A DNA stretch of 40,402 nt from an uncultured Clostridia bacterium. Lineage in GTDB: Bacteria; Bacillota; Clostridia; TANB77; CAG-508. The notes below the pieces were generated by a model. It saw only the letters and a program-made list of their open reading frames with translations. It was not told the DNA's origin and made no database searches. The stretch lies in contig CAORJJ010000007.1 of NCBI GenBank assembly GCA_948517135.1, positions 1 to 40,402 on the forward strand, given 5' to 3'. Made by a program: the position numbers and the translations under genes. Below, piece by piece: positions 32,785-40,402 of the stretch (position 1 is the first letter of the stretch; the number at the start of each line of letters is the position of its first letter).

Positions 32785-33156
32785 TTATCCTACATGTTCA
32801 CTAATAAAACTCTTTATTCCTTCCCGAATCTTTTTTCTCACACTCCGCTTGCTAATTTTAACATGTGCAGTACGTGAATTTTGACGGCTAGTTATCCGCA
32901 CATTAACATCATACTTGGTAGCATCAAGCTTACTTTCTAAAATATCATACAGGCGATAGTTCTTCATTTTTTCAAAAAGTATATGTACAATTTCGCCCTC
33001 TTCTTTATTGTGCTCCTCAGCCAATAACTGAATAACATTTGCACTATCCTCAACTTTCAGCTGAAAACAGTTTTCTGTTTCATAAATCTCCCTAGGTGTT
33101 GAAACTACCTCATAAATGTTAGGTTTACTTTGTGGCAACAAATTAGTTTTTTTCAT
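32785..33156 (-). CDS. Hypothetical 123-residue protein
   Basis: 123 residues with GAGGAGG before the ATG. A polar N-terminus is followed by strands and a helix (ILFEKMKNYRLYDILESKL, about 60-78) and a basic C-terminus (VKISKRSVRKKIREG). The last 65 residues align loosely with the 90-residue protein at 32164. No signal peptide or membrane segment. Family not recognised. Like its relative, it uses codons such as CGG, CCG and CGC more than its AT-rich neighbours, hinting at transfer. Confidence 0.68.
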   Translation of the reverse strand: MKKTNLLPQSKPNIYEVVSTPREIYETENCFQLKVEDSANVIQLLAEEHNKEEGEIVHILFEKMKNYRLYDILESKLDATKYDVNVRITSRQNSRTAHVKISKRSVRKKIREGIKSFISEHVG

Positions 33157-33202
33157 ACGTCATCCTCCTCTAACTTGTTGTTTTCAATAAAGCTACATAT
33201 AT

Positions 33203-33231
33203 ATTATATCATATTTTCCTAATTTTCTCAA
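33203..33231 (-). promoter_or_regulatory. Promoter of the 123-residue protein gene
   Basis: TTGAGA (33226-33231), a 17-base spacer and TATAAT (33203-33208) on the minus strand, 47 bases before the ATG. Confidence 0.75.
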
Positions 33232-33280
33232 GAAAACAAAAAGTGAAATTTCTTGGACATTTATATGTTTCACTTTTCCA

Positions 33281-33313
33281 AAAAAAAATTTGAGGAATAA
33301 CTCCTCAAATTTT
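33281..33313 (-). terminator. Intrinsic terminator of gltX
   Basis: On the minus strand AAAATTTGAGGA pairs with TCCTCAAATTTT around GTTAT, and the T-run continues to 33281. A second, looser stem (GTGAAA / TTTCAC, about 33240-33275) follows and may back it up. Confidence 0.9.
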
Positions 33314-33314
33314 C

Positions 33315-34943
33315 TTATATTCTTTTTAATAATTCTTCTTTTCCTAAAACTTGCATAATTTCATATAAATCTGGAGTATTACTTCTTCCTGTTAATTTTA
33401 CTCTTATAACTGTACTTATATCTCCAACATGACCTTTGTATGAATCTGGATTTGCTTTATATTCTTTAACTTCTCTAGCATATCCAAATTCTTCTGCTAA
33501 ATCTTTCATTTTATCAAACCATGTTTGTTTATCATCTGATTCATTATAATATTTTTCAAAATATGTTTTTACTATATTTTTAATTTCAATCTCATCTGTT
33601 ACTTTTTGATATTCATATTCTGTATTTTTATCAAACTTTTCAGGATACATATAGTAAATAATATTTTTAACATCAGACCATTTAGCTATATCTTTTCTTG
33701 GTTTAGCATTTCCTCTTTCAATTCCTAAAACTTTTAAAGAATATTCTTTATTTGATAACATTTCTGCAAGTTCTTCGTCATATTCTTTTGCCCATTCTAA
33801 TGATTCATTATAAACCTTTTCAGCAGAATATCTTGAAATAACATTTTTTGAAACATCAAGCATTTTTACCATATCAAATAAAGCTCCACTTACACTCATT
33901 TTTTTCAAATCGAATGGAAATTCATACATTGATTTATCTGGATTTTGTTTTCTCCAAATTTCAAAATTAGAGTTTGCAATGTTCATTAAATATTCTAAAA
34001 CTGCATCTTTAGGAATACCTTCTTCTTTATAATAACTTACTGCTGATTCTGGATCTTTTCTTTTACTTAATTTACGTTTTCCTTCTCCATCCATTTTCAT
34101 CATTGGAGCAATATGTGCATATTTTGGAGCTTTAAATCCCATTACATAAAATAATTGTAAATGTAGTGGAACTGAAGCAAGCCATTCATCTGCTCTTATT
34201 ACCATATTAGTTCCCATTAAATGATCATCAACTAAATGTGCAAAATGGTATGTTGGTAATCCATCAGATTTAATTATTACAATATCTTGATCATTTTCAG
34301 GAAAATCAACACTTCCTTTTATTGCATCTTTATGTTTTATTTTTTTATCTGGATTTCCTGGTGATTTGAATCTAACTATATATGGATCTCCATTTTTTAT
34401 CTTTTCAATTGCCATATCAATAGGCATATTTCTACACTTTGTCCATTTTCCATAATATCCAGTTCTCTCTTTTGCTTTTTCTTGATCAGCTCTAATTTTA
34501 TCTAAATCTTCTGGTGCGCAAAAACATGGATAAGCATTTCCTTCTTCAATTAATTTTTTTGCATAAGATTGATATATATCTTTTCTTAATGATTGTTTAT
34601 AAGGACCATATTCACCATGATCTACATTATTTTCATCAATATATTCATTTGGTGATAAATCAAAATCTTTTAAAGCATCTAATATTTGTTTTGTTCCACC
34701 TTCAACTTCTCTTTTTTGATCTGTATCTTCAATTCTTACAAAAAATACACCTGTATCTTTAGCCATAAGTTTTGCAATTAAACTTTGGTAAATTCCACCA
34801 ATATGAACAAATCCAGTTGGACTTGGTGCAAATCTTGTTACAATAGCTCCTTCTGGTAAATTTCTTACTTTATATTTTTCTTCATAGTATGTATAATCCT
34901 TTACATCTGGAAATATTAAATTTGCTAAGTCTTTACAATCCAT
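33315..34943 (-). CDS. gltX: Glutamyl-tRNA synthetase
   Basis: 542 residues, longer than the usual 470-500. Class I signature FAPSPTGFVHIGG (38-50) with the HIGH-equivalent HIGG, IEDTDQKR (71-78), and KMSKS-equivalent KLSKR (291-295). PCFCAPEDLDKIRADQ matches the zinc-type insertion region of GluRS. The C-terminal anticodon-binding part is present and ends in TVIRVKLTGRSNTPDLYEIM. Charges tRNA-Glu, and possibly tRNA-Gln if non-discriminating; that cannot be read here. No T-box precedes it. AGGAG precedes the ATG. Confidence 0.96.
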   Translation of the reverse strand: MDCKDLANLIFPDVKDYTYYEEKYKVRNLPEGAIVTRFAPSPTGFVHIGGIYQSLIAKLMAKDTGVFFVRIEDTDQKREVEGGTKQILDALKDFDLSPNEYIDENNVDHGEYGPYKQSLRKDIYQSYAKKLIEEGNAYPCFCAPEDLDKIRADQEKAKERTGYYGKWTKCRNMPIDMAIEKIKNGDPYIVRFKSPGNPDKKIKHKDAIKGSVDFPENDQDIVIIKSDGLPTYHFAHLVDDHLMGTNMVIRADEWLASVPLHLQLFYVMGFKAPKYAHIAPMMKMDGEGKRKLSKRKDPESAVSYYKEEGIPKDAVLEYLMNIANSNFEIWRKQNPDKSMYEFPFDLKKMSVSGALFDMVKMLDVSKNVISRYSAEKVYNESLEWAKEYDEELAEMLSNKEYSLKVLGIERGNAKPRKDIAKWSDVKNIIYYMYPEKFDKNTEYEYQKVTDEIEIKNIVKTYFEKYYNESDDKQTWFDKMKDLAEEFGYAREVKEYKANPDSYKGHVGDISTVIRVKLTGRSNTPDLYEIMQVLGKEELLKRI

Positions 34944-34975
34944 ATGAACTCCTCTTTTCTTTTAAAATCTTATCT

Positions 34976-35004
34976 ATTATAGCAAAATTTTCTTATGTTT
35001 TCAA
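34976..35004 (-). promoter_or_regulatory. Promoter of gltX
   Basis: TTGAAA (34999-35004), a 17-base spacer and TATAAT (34976-34981), lying just after the stop of the TPR gene. Confidence 0.75.
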
Positions 35005-35008
35005 TATA

Positions 35009-35578
35009 CTACCAGTTTTTTCCACTATAATATTCATAATCTTCTGATGATCTTATATACTCTAATCCTTCTTGTCTTGATTTTCTTGCATCTTTTTGTA
35101 TTTTCTCTAATTGTTCTTGTACTTTATCTGTATTTGGCTTACTTTCTTTTTTTTCATCATCAGGTTTATCTTTTTCATTATTTTCTTGTACATTAGAATT
35201 CTGCAATTCTTTTAACATTTTATCAATATCAGATTTTAATTGTTCAGCAGTACTATTATGTCCTAGGTTATTATTTTCGTTTGCACATCCTTCTTCACAT
35301 AACACTTTCCTTGCTTCTTGTAACTCTACTATTATATCTTGCAAACTACTATTTTCATTAATATTAGCAATCATTGAAAGTGCAAGATTTATTCTTACAC
35401 TACACTGTTTATTATGTAGTGGATTCCAATCTAAAGCTTTTCTATATTCATTAATTGCTCTATAAAATTCTCTTTTTTTATATAACATATTTCCATAATT
35501 ATAATGTATTTTATAAATTTGACTTGCTATTACAATTAATATTAAAACAATATAAACAATAATTATTTTTCTCTTCAT
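35009..35578 (-). CDS. Membrane-anchored TPR protein (BatC/BatE-like)
   Basis: 189 residues. Membrane segment at about 4-22, then a TPR-like pair (YNYGNMLYKKREFYRAINEY, about 26-45, followed by ALDWNPLHNKQ). The C-terminal half is charged and disordered, with an alternating Glu/Lys tail. TPR proteins of this type close Bat (aerotolerance) clusters and are thought to assemble the VWA membrane proteins. It starts at the last base of the upstream gene's stop codon and is the last gene of the operon. Confidence 0.8.
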   Translation of the reverse strand: MKRKIIIVYIVLILIVIASQIYKIHYNYGNMLYKKREFYRAINEYRKALDWNPLHNKQCSVRINLALSMIANINENSSLQDIIVELQEARKVLCEEGCANENNNLGHNSTAEQLKSDIDKMLKELQNSNVQENNEKDKPDDEKKESKPNTDKVQEQLEKIQKDARKSRQEGLEYIRSSEDYEYYSGKNW

Positions 35579-36528
35579 TATAATTTCCTTTTATAATTTA
35601 TAAATTCATATATTAACATTCCTATTAATGGTATTGCAAATATATAATATATATCTGTGTAAGAATTATCAGTACCATTTTCAAATTTTGTTACTTTCAA
35701 TTTTTCTATTTCTTTTATTTTATCATCTATATCTGATTTATCATTCATATAAATATAATCAATACCTATATCACTTGCCACACTTTTTAAATTATTCTCA
35801 TCTATTCTTGAAATAGCTTTAGGAATTGGATAACCTGCTGAAGTATAATCTTCTAAATATGTATATTTATCATCATAATCTTTTATTTTCATTTTTCCAC
35901 CTTGCTCTGTTCCAAATCCAAGTACAGCACCATTTTGAACATATTCTTGAATTACTGAAAATGATTTTAATTTATCTTCATTTGTTATTTCTCCATCACT
36001 AATAAAAAATAATATACTTACTCTATCATCGGTTTTATCAGATGATTCCAATTGTTTTTTCATATCCTCTAAAACAATATTTAATGTACTTCCTTTTGCA
36101 TAAATCATATTTGCTACATTTATTGTTTCAAGTGCTTCTTTGGTTATATTTAGATCTCTAGTATATGGTGTAAGCAAATTCACTCTATTATTAAAAGTCA
36201 TAACAGAAAATCTTGCACCTCCTAATTTTTCCACTATATATTTAGTAGTTTCTTTTATTCCTTGAAGTCTTGTACTATTTCCTTGATAATCTTCTGCTAT
36301 CATACTTATCGTACTATCTATTACAAATAAAACATCTAAATTGTTTGTAGCTTTTTGCGAGTTTGTATCTTCTACCATTATTCTTAAATTCATAACAAAA
36401 ACTAGTAGAATTATAATCTCTTTTCTTATTAAATTATTTTTACTATGATTAGTCTTCCATACAAATAAACTTGCAATAATGCAAAAAATCAACATTAACC
36501 ATATAGGTATAATCCCTTTAATTATCAT
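35578..36528 (-). CDS. VWA-domain membrane protein (BatB-like)
   Basis: 316 residues. Membrane segments at about 7-24, 36-50 and near the C-terminus (about 292-310). The von Willebrand A domain starts at 64 (LDVLFVIDSTISM). The MIDAS motif is DSTIS (71-75), with Thr for the middle Ser, and ISDGE follows downstream. BatA/BatB-type proteins use this site for metal-dependent protein binding on the membrane surface. ATGA overlap with the BatA-like gene shows coupling. Confidence 0.85.
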   Translation of the reverse strand: MIIKGIIPIWLMLIFCIIASLFVWKTNHSKNNLIRKEIIILLVFVMNLRIMVEDTNSQKATNNLDVLFVIDSTISMIAEDYQGNSTRLQGIKETTKYIVEKLGGARFSVMTFNNRVNLLTPYTRDLNITKEALETINVANMIYAKGSTLNIVLEDMKKQLESSDKTDDRVSILFFISDGEITNEDKLKSFSVIQEYVQNGAVLGFGTEQGGKMKIKDYDDKYTYLEDYTSAGYPIPKAISRIDENNLKSVASDIGIDYIYMNDKSDIDDKIKEIEKLKVTKFENGTDNSYTDIYYIFAIPLIGMLIYEFINYKRKL

Positions 36529-37529
36529 ATACTCACCTTTTTATCTAATATAAATAATACTGTTATTCCTATAATAACAAATATAAATGGGATAAGTGGT
36601 TTATCATATTTTCTTATTTCTCTATTCCCCTCAATAAAACTTTTTGAAGTATTTTCAATATTATTTATAATATCTTGAACCTGTGATTTATCAGACATTG
36701 TATAATATTTGCCTCCAGTAAACTCTATTGCTTTTTTTAATTCTTCTTCGTCATTTTCTTGAATAGTATCTGGTGCAATTCCAAATACAATTATATTTTT
36801 TTCTTTGCATAATTTTGCAGAATCCATTAAATTTATTATTTCTTTACCTGCAAGATTATTATCAGTAGTAAATATAATTATTCTACTTCTTTCTTCTTCA
36901 ATATTAGAAAAATTATAAACACAAGATGCTAAACCTTCACCAATTAAAGAACTTCCTCTTATATCAGCTCCCTCTTGAGTACCATATATTATGTATTGAG
37001 ATTCTTCCCATTTATCTATACTAGAATTATTTTTCATATTAATTTCAATACTTTCATGAAGTTTATCAAGTTCTTCTAAGATATATTGATAATCATCTGT
37101 TAGTGGAGAAATTAAAACAGATGAACTATTAAAAATTGAAATGCCGAATCTCTCACCTTTAAGACTATTTACTGTTTTCTTTAAATTATCAACTAATTCA
37201 AAATTTAATTCATCTACTGATGCTGATACATCCATACATAAAAAAATATCTCTTGAACGATTTTGATTTTCTATATTTTCAATTTTAGCAGGTCTTGATA
37301 AAAGAATTAATGTCATTAGTATTAAAAAAATACATACACCTTCAATCAAATATGTTAATTTCTTGTATTTTTTAATAAGTTCTTTATAGTATGGTAATTC
37401 TTTTATATATTCTGTACCTGCGATTTTTCTACCATTTTCATAAAAATCACTTTTTTTAAATTTGAGTAATATCAATACTATAATAACAGGTATTCCTATA
37501 ATTAAAACAAACGGATAAATTAATTCCAT
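36525..37529 (-). CDS. VWA-domain membrane protein (BatA-like)
   Basis: 334 residues. Two N-terminal membrane segments (about 4-22, 58-79) and one at the C-terminus (about 314-331) flank a von Willebrand A domain with an intact MIDAS motif DVSAS (100-104) and FTTDNN downstream. Layout and position fit BatA. Known family role: part of a MoxR/VWA membrane complex linked to oxygen or envelope stress tolerance in other bacteria; transfer of that role here is inference. It overlaps its upstream neighbour by ten bases. Confidence 0.87.
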   Translation of the reverse strand: MELIYPFVLIIGIPVIIVLILLKFKKSDFYENGRKIAGTEYIKELPYYKELIKKYKKLTYLIEGVCIFLILMTLILLSRPAKIENIENQNRSRDIFLCMDVSASVDELNFELVDNLKKTVNSLKGERFGISIFNSSSVLISPLTDDYQYILEELDKLHESIEINMKNNSSIDKWEESQYIIYGTQEGADIRGSSLIGEGLASCVYNFSNIEEERSRIIIFTTDNNLAGKEIINLMDSAKLCKEKNIIVFGIAPDTIQENDEEELKKAIEFTGGKYYTMSDKSQVQDIINNIENTSKSFIEGNREIRKYDKPLIPFIFVIIGITVLFILDKKVSI

Positions 37530-37981
37530 TTTTTTATTACCTTTCTTGTTTTTTCAATAGATAATTTAATATCACCTAAAGATTTTTCTGCAAATTCTGG
37601 TCTATAATATTCCTTAATAAGTTCATAAAGCATTGACATATTTAATCCTTTTATATCTTCTAATGTGTAGTTTTGAACCTTTATTCCTGTAACAGCATAT
37701 ACAAAATATCTAATAATACTACTTAAATTTTGATATGCTTTTCTTATTGTAATTTCATTTTTATCAATCTTATTTTCAAGTACAATTAATTTTTTCAAAT
37801 ATTTTAATTTTATTGACTTAATATTTTTTATATTGTTATTTTCAATTTGATTAATAACTTTTTTCTCTTTTTTACTTTTTTCTAAAAACCACAAAACAAA
37901 TATCAATATTATTGTAAAAAATATTACTAAATATAATATTGAATATGAAAATGAAGGTTCAAGACTAACTGATGTTTGCAT
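37520..37981 (-). CDS. One-TM protein of the Bat/MoxR cluster
   Basis: 153 residues. One membrane segment (about 13-33), a Lys-rich linker, then a helical cytoplasmic domain (ENKIDKNEITIRKAYQNLSS, about 68-87, and FAEKSLGDIKLSIEKTRKVI). Position and layout recall the DUF4381-type protein that sits between DUF58 and BatA in such operons, but the sequence similarity is only suggestive. The start overlaps the DUF58 frame by 17 bases. Confidence 0.72.
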   Translation of the reverse strand: MQTSVSLEPSFSYSILYLVIFFTIILIFVLWFLEKSKKEKKVINQIENNNIKNIKSIKLKYLKKLIVLENKIDKNEITIRKAYQNLSSIIRYFVYAVTGIKVQNYTLEDIKGLNMSMLYELIKEYYRPEFAEKSLGDIKLSIEKTRKVIKKWN

Positions 37982-38844
37982 ATCTATGCCTTTCTAATAA
38001 ATTTATAATTTTAGTAACACATTCTTTATTATTATTAATTGTTACTGATTGAATCCCATATTTTTCAAGCTTTTCAGTGCATTCTTTTGTAAGTTCTTCT
38101 TTGGCTTTTACCTCTAATTCATGCAATTTTTCATCTTTAAATAAAAGTCTTGGAATATATTTACTACTTTCAACGTCATATGCTTTATCACCTGTCATAT
38201 ATGCATCATTTATATCTATTAATAAAATATCGTGTAATATAGATACTTTTTTTAATGTATTTTCTTCTATACTTTTAATACCAGATAAATCTGTAAACAC
38301 AAATATTATCATTCTCTTTTTTATATGATTACATATATTATTTAATACATTATTGATATTCGATACATTAGTATTTTCAAGTTCTTTTTCATAAGATGAT
38401 AATATTCTTTCTATATTATAAAGTCCTGATTTGAAATTATAATACTTTACTTCAGTATCTTTATCATACGCAGATCCAACATAATCACCATTTTTATCTG
38501 CAATATATGATATAATTCCTGCACTCATTATTGCTATATCTTTTTTTGGTTCATTAAAACCGAGTATCTGCAAGCATCTTTTTTCCAGTATCAAATACTA
38601 ACATTATATTGTGTTTTTTCTCAGCTATATATTGCCTAATTAATAAATTGCCTCCACTTCTTGCAGATGCTTTCCAATCAATATCTTTTACATTATCACC
38701 AATCACATAAGTACGTAAATCTTCAAAATTCATACTTTTGCCTTTGTAAATTGACTTATATGTACCATCTAAAATATTTGATGTTTTTTTACTTGCATAT
38801 ATACTTATATTAGCTTTTATTTTAGTTATATAATTCATTATCAT
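37965..38844 (-). pseudogene. DUF58 protein gene, split by a one-base frameshift
   Basis: The first frame (38844 to a TAA at 38554-38556, 96 residues) carries the DUF58 hallmarks: YKGKSMNFEDLRTYVIGDNV, DIDWKASARSGGNLLIRQY and the degenerate MIDAS-like VFDTGKKM. The second frame continues from GFNEPKKD to the end (DIAIMSAGIISYIADKNGDYVG, then a VWA-like fold). Joining them after ADT (38563) by skipping one base near 38562 restores a protein of about 290 residues, normal for DUF58. No slippery run lies at the junction; an A6 run lies about 17 bases upstream. Either a true mutation, which would break the Bat complex, or a sequencing error. The start overlaps the MoxR stop as ATGA. Confidence 0.88.
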
Positions 38845-39830
38845 GGCGTTTTTATAGCTCCTATTATTTCATCAATTATATTTTCTACACTAATATTATC
38901 TGCAATCGCAGTAAAATTTAGTTCTATTCGATGTCTTAATACTGTATATTTCAAAGCTTTAACATCATCTGGTATAACATAATTTCTACCTCTTATTAAA
39001 GCAATTGCTTTTGAAGCTTCCATAAATGCAATTGCTCCTCTAGTACTTGCACCCATTGTTACATATTTAGCTAAATCTTTAGATACAACCTCTTCAACAT
39101 TTCTTGTTGCATTAATAATATTAACTATATATTTTTTTATTGATTCATCAATATATACTTTTTTAGCAAGTTCTTGCAAATACTTAATATCTTTTATATC
39201 TAAAACTGATTTATTATTAACAAAAACATCTCTTTCAATTCTATTTAATACTTCAAGTTCTTCTTCCATACTTGGATAATCTAATTTCTCTTTTAGTAAA
39301 AATCTATCTAGTTGAGCTTCTGCAAGTAAATATGTTCCCTCTTGTTCTATTGGATTTTGTGTAGCAATTACCATAAATATATCTGGCATTTTATAAACAG
39401 TTCCACCAATTGTTGTTTGGCGTTCTTGCATAGCTTCAAGCATAGCACTTTGAGTTTTTGCACTTGATCTATTAATTTCATCTAATAATACAAAATTAGC
39501 ATATATTGGTCCAAGTTCAGTTTCAAAACTATGATTAACTTGATTATAAATTTGTGTACCTACAATATCACTTGGTAACAAATCTGGTGTACATTGTATT
39601 CTTGAAAATTTACCAGCAACCGAATCTGTTATTACTTTTGCTGCTGTTGTTTTAGCAAGTCCTGGAACTGATTCAAGTAATATATGACCATTTGCAATTA
39701 ATGATACAAGTAATGATATTCCTAAGTTTTTCTGTCCTACAATTCTTGAACAATAATATTTCCATAATATATTTATCATTTCTTTTGATTTTGCAAGTTC
39801 TTCTTGTGATATTTTTTCTTCTGTTTCCAT
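38841..39830 (-). CDS. MoxR-family AAA+ ATPase
   Basis: 329 residues. Walker A region LESVPGLAKTT (52-62); most MoxR proteins read G-V-P-G-L-A-K-T, so Ser54 replaces the first Gly. Walker B FVLLDEINR (about 112-120), sensor 1 VIATQNPIEQEGTY, and the C-terminal lid with GASTRG (about 263-268) and PDDVKAL complete the family. MoxR ATPases act as chaperones for VWA proteins encoded beside them, here BatA/BatB-like. It follows the HAD gene by 11 bases, with GGAG before the ATG. Confidence 0.94.
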   Translation of the reverse strand: METEEKISQEELAKSKEMINILWKYYCSRIVGQKNLGISLLVSLIANGHILLESVPGLAKTTAAKVITDSVAGKFSRIQCTPDLLPSDIVGTQIYNQVNHSFETELGPIYANFVLLDEINRSSAKTQSAMLEAMQERQTTIGGTVYKMPDIFMVIATQNPIEQEGTYLLAEAQLDRFLLKEKLDYPSMEEELEVLNRIERDVFVNNKSVLDIKDIKYLQELAKKVYIDESIKKYIVNIINATRNVEEVVSKDLAKYVTMGASTRGAIAFMEASKAIALIRGRNYVIPDDVKALKYTVLRHRIELNFTAIADNISVENIIDEIIGAIKTP

Positions 39831-39841
39831 TTTTCTCTCCT

Positions 39842-40402
39842 TTATAAAATCTTCATTAGTTCTTTTAAATCTTTTACAATAATATAATTATCCAAATTAA
39901 TATCTTTTTTATCACGTTTTCCATCATAATCATATAGAATAGCTTTCATACCAACTATACTTGCAGATAATATTTCTTTGTTTTTAGAATCACCTATCAT
40001 TAAACATTCATCAGGATCTGCACCAATTTCATTCAATACATTTTCGATTGATTTTCTATATGGTTTTAGTCCATATATTTCTGGTCCAAAAACTTTCTTA
40101 AAATATTTGTCATACCCAATATTTTCTATTCTCTCTGATTGAGCATCTCCAAAAAAATTTGTATATATATATAATTTATATTTACTAGCTAAATATTCTG
40201 CTGTTTTTCTATCTAATAAAATTTTTCTTATCCATTTTTTTCCAACAACATCACACAATTCATCAATTAATTCTATACTATAATTTCTATTTAAGTTTTT
40301 ATTTAAAAACTCTAATAAACCTTGCTTTGTAAAATAAAGTTCTTCTTCTGATACTGAAGATTCATATTCATCAACAGTATCATAAATTTTAAGATAATCT
40401 TC
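39842..40402 (-). CDS. HAD-superfamily hydrolase, YjjG-like (5' end outside the window)
   Basis: The frame is open from the window edge (40402) to 39842, 186 visible residues; an internal TTG at 40258 is not a real start. HAD motif II is IYTNF with the conserved Thr; motif III lies in GLKPYRKSIENVL (Lys); motif IV is LMIGDSKNKEI. Motif I (D-x-D) lies outside. The cap and spacing fit phosphatases of the YjjG/phosphoglycolate group that act on small phosphorylated metabolites. It precedes MoxR by 11 bases, but there is no known functional link with Bat proteins. Confidence 0.85.
   Translation of the reverse strand, partial: EDYLKIYDTVDEYESSVSEEELYFTKQGLLEFLNKNLNRNYSIELIDELCDVVGKKWIRKILLDRKTAEYLASKYKLYIYTNFFGDAQSERIENIGYDKYFKKVFGPEIYGLKPYRKSIENVLNEIGADPDECLMIGDSKNKEILSASIVGMKAILYDYDGKRDKKDINLDNYIIVKDLKELMKIL

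Noticed and set aside
33238..33275. Separate terminator or small RNA between gltX and the 123-residue protein gene
   Set aside because: The stem is short around a long loop and directly follows the gltX terminator; noted only as a possible back-up stop.
38554..38844. Short DUF58 frame as an independent 96-residue protein
   Set aside because: The next frame continues the same family directly, so a frameshift is the simpler reading.

Overview
The window is strongly AT-rich chromosomal DNA. It has bacterial Shine-Dalgarno sites (GGAGG/AGGAG), consensus sigma-A type promoters, intrinsic terminators, a serine-type T-box and a glmS ribozyme. Together with a SipW-type signal peptidase and its TasA-like substrates, a PdaA-like deacetylase, DUF951, DUF1653 and DUF2508 proteins, this points to a low-GC Bacillota genome, most likely a Clostridia-type or uncultured gut lineage. 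No tRNA, rRNA, insertion sequence, prophage or CRISPR array was seen. Most genes are on the minus strand.

Layout. (1) 1-6642, minus: an eight-gene operon read from about 6700 downward. It encodes a signal-peptidase-like protein with no catalytic Ser/His, a membrane-anchored SipW-substrate-like protein, an intact SipW-type signal peptidase, two more membrane-anchored SipW-substrate-like proteins, an unknown soluble protein, an McrB-type AAA+ ATPase with its own membrane anchor, and a cut-off protein. A divergent plus-strand gene (6886-10398) encodes a 1170-residue acidic protein. The two promoters flank a perfect 9-bp dyad, so the whole 10.4 kb may be one co-regulated envelope system. This is the best candidate for an undescribed system. 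(2) 10440-15882, minus: PdaA-like deacetylase, a small membrane protein, a DUF6056-like polytopic protein and clpB. (3) 16035-18868, minus: a degenerate HD-GYP protein, then a methyltransferase/pseudouridine synthase pair that probably modifies rRNA. (4) 18970-20328, plus: a short-chain dehydrogenase and a queuosine-precursor transporter. (5) 20397-21548, minus: tandem paralogues of unknown function behind a strong promoter. (6) 21653-27061, minus: ispH, two tiny membrane proteins, uvrC, hpt, an HExxH protein and a small protein. (7) 27156-29304, plus: glmS behind its ribozyme. (8) 29346-32105, minus: T-box, DUF1653, serS, engB and DUF2508. (9) 32164-33231: a 90-residue protein, DUF951 and a 123-residue protein, the outer two perhaps distantly related. 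(10) 33315-35004: gltX. (11) 35009-40402, minus: a Bat/MoxR cluster (HAD hydrolase, MoxR ATPase, frameshifted DUF58, one-TM protein, two von Willebrand A membrane proteins, TPR protein).

How they may work together: regions 1 and 11 each combine an AAA+ ATPase with membrane-anchored extracytoplasmic proteins, so the window holds two separate ATPase-linked envelope modules. The rest is housekeeping: translation, DNA repair, purine salvage, isoprenoid and amino-sugar synthesis, and RNA modification. Assignments are from reading the sequence; no database search was run.
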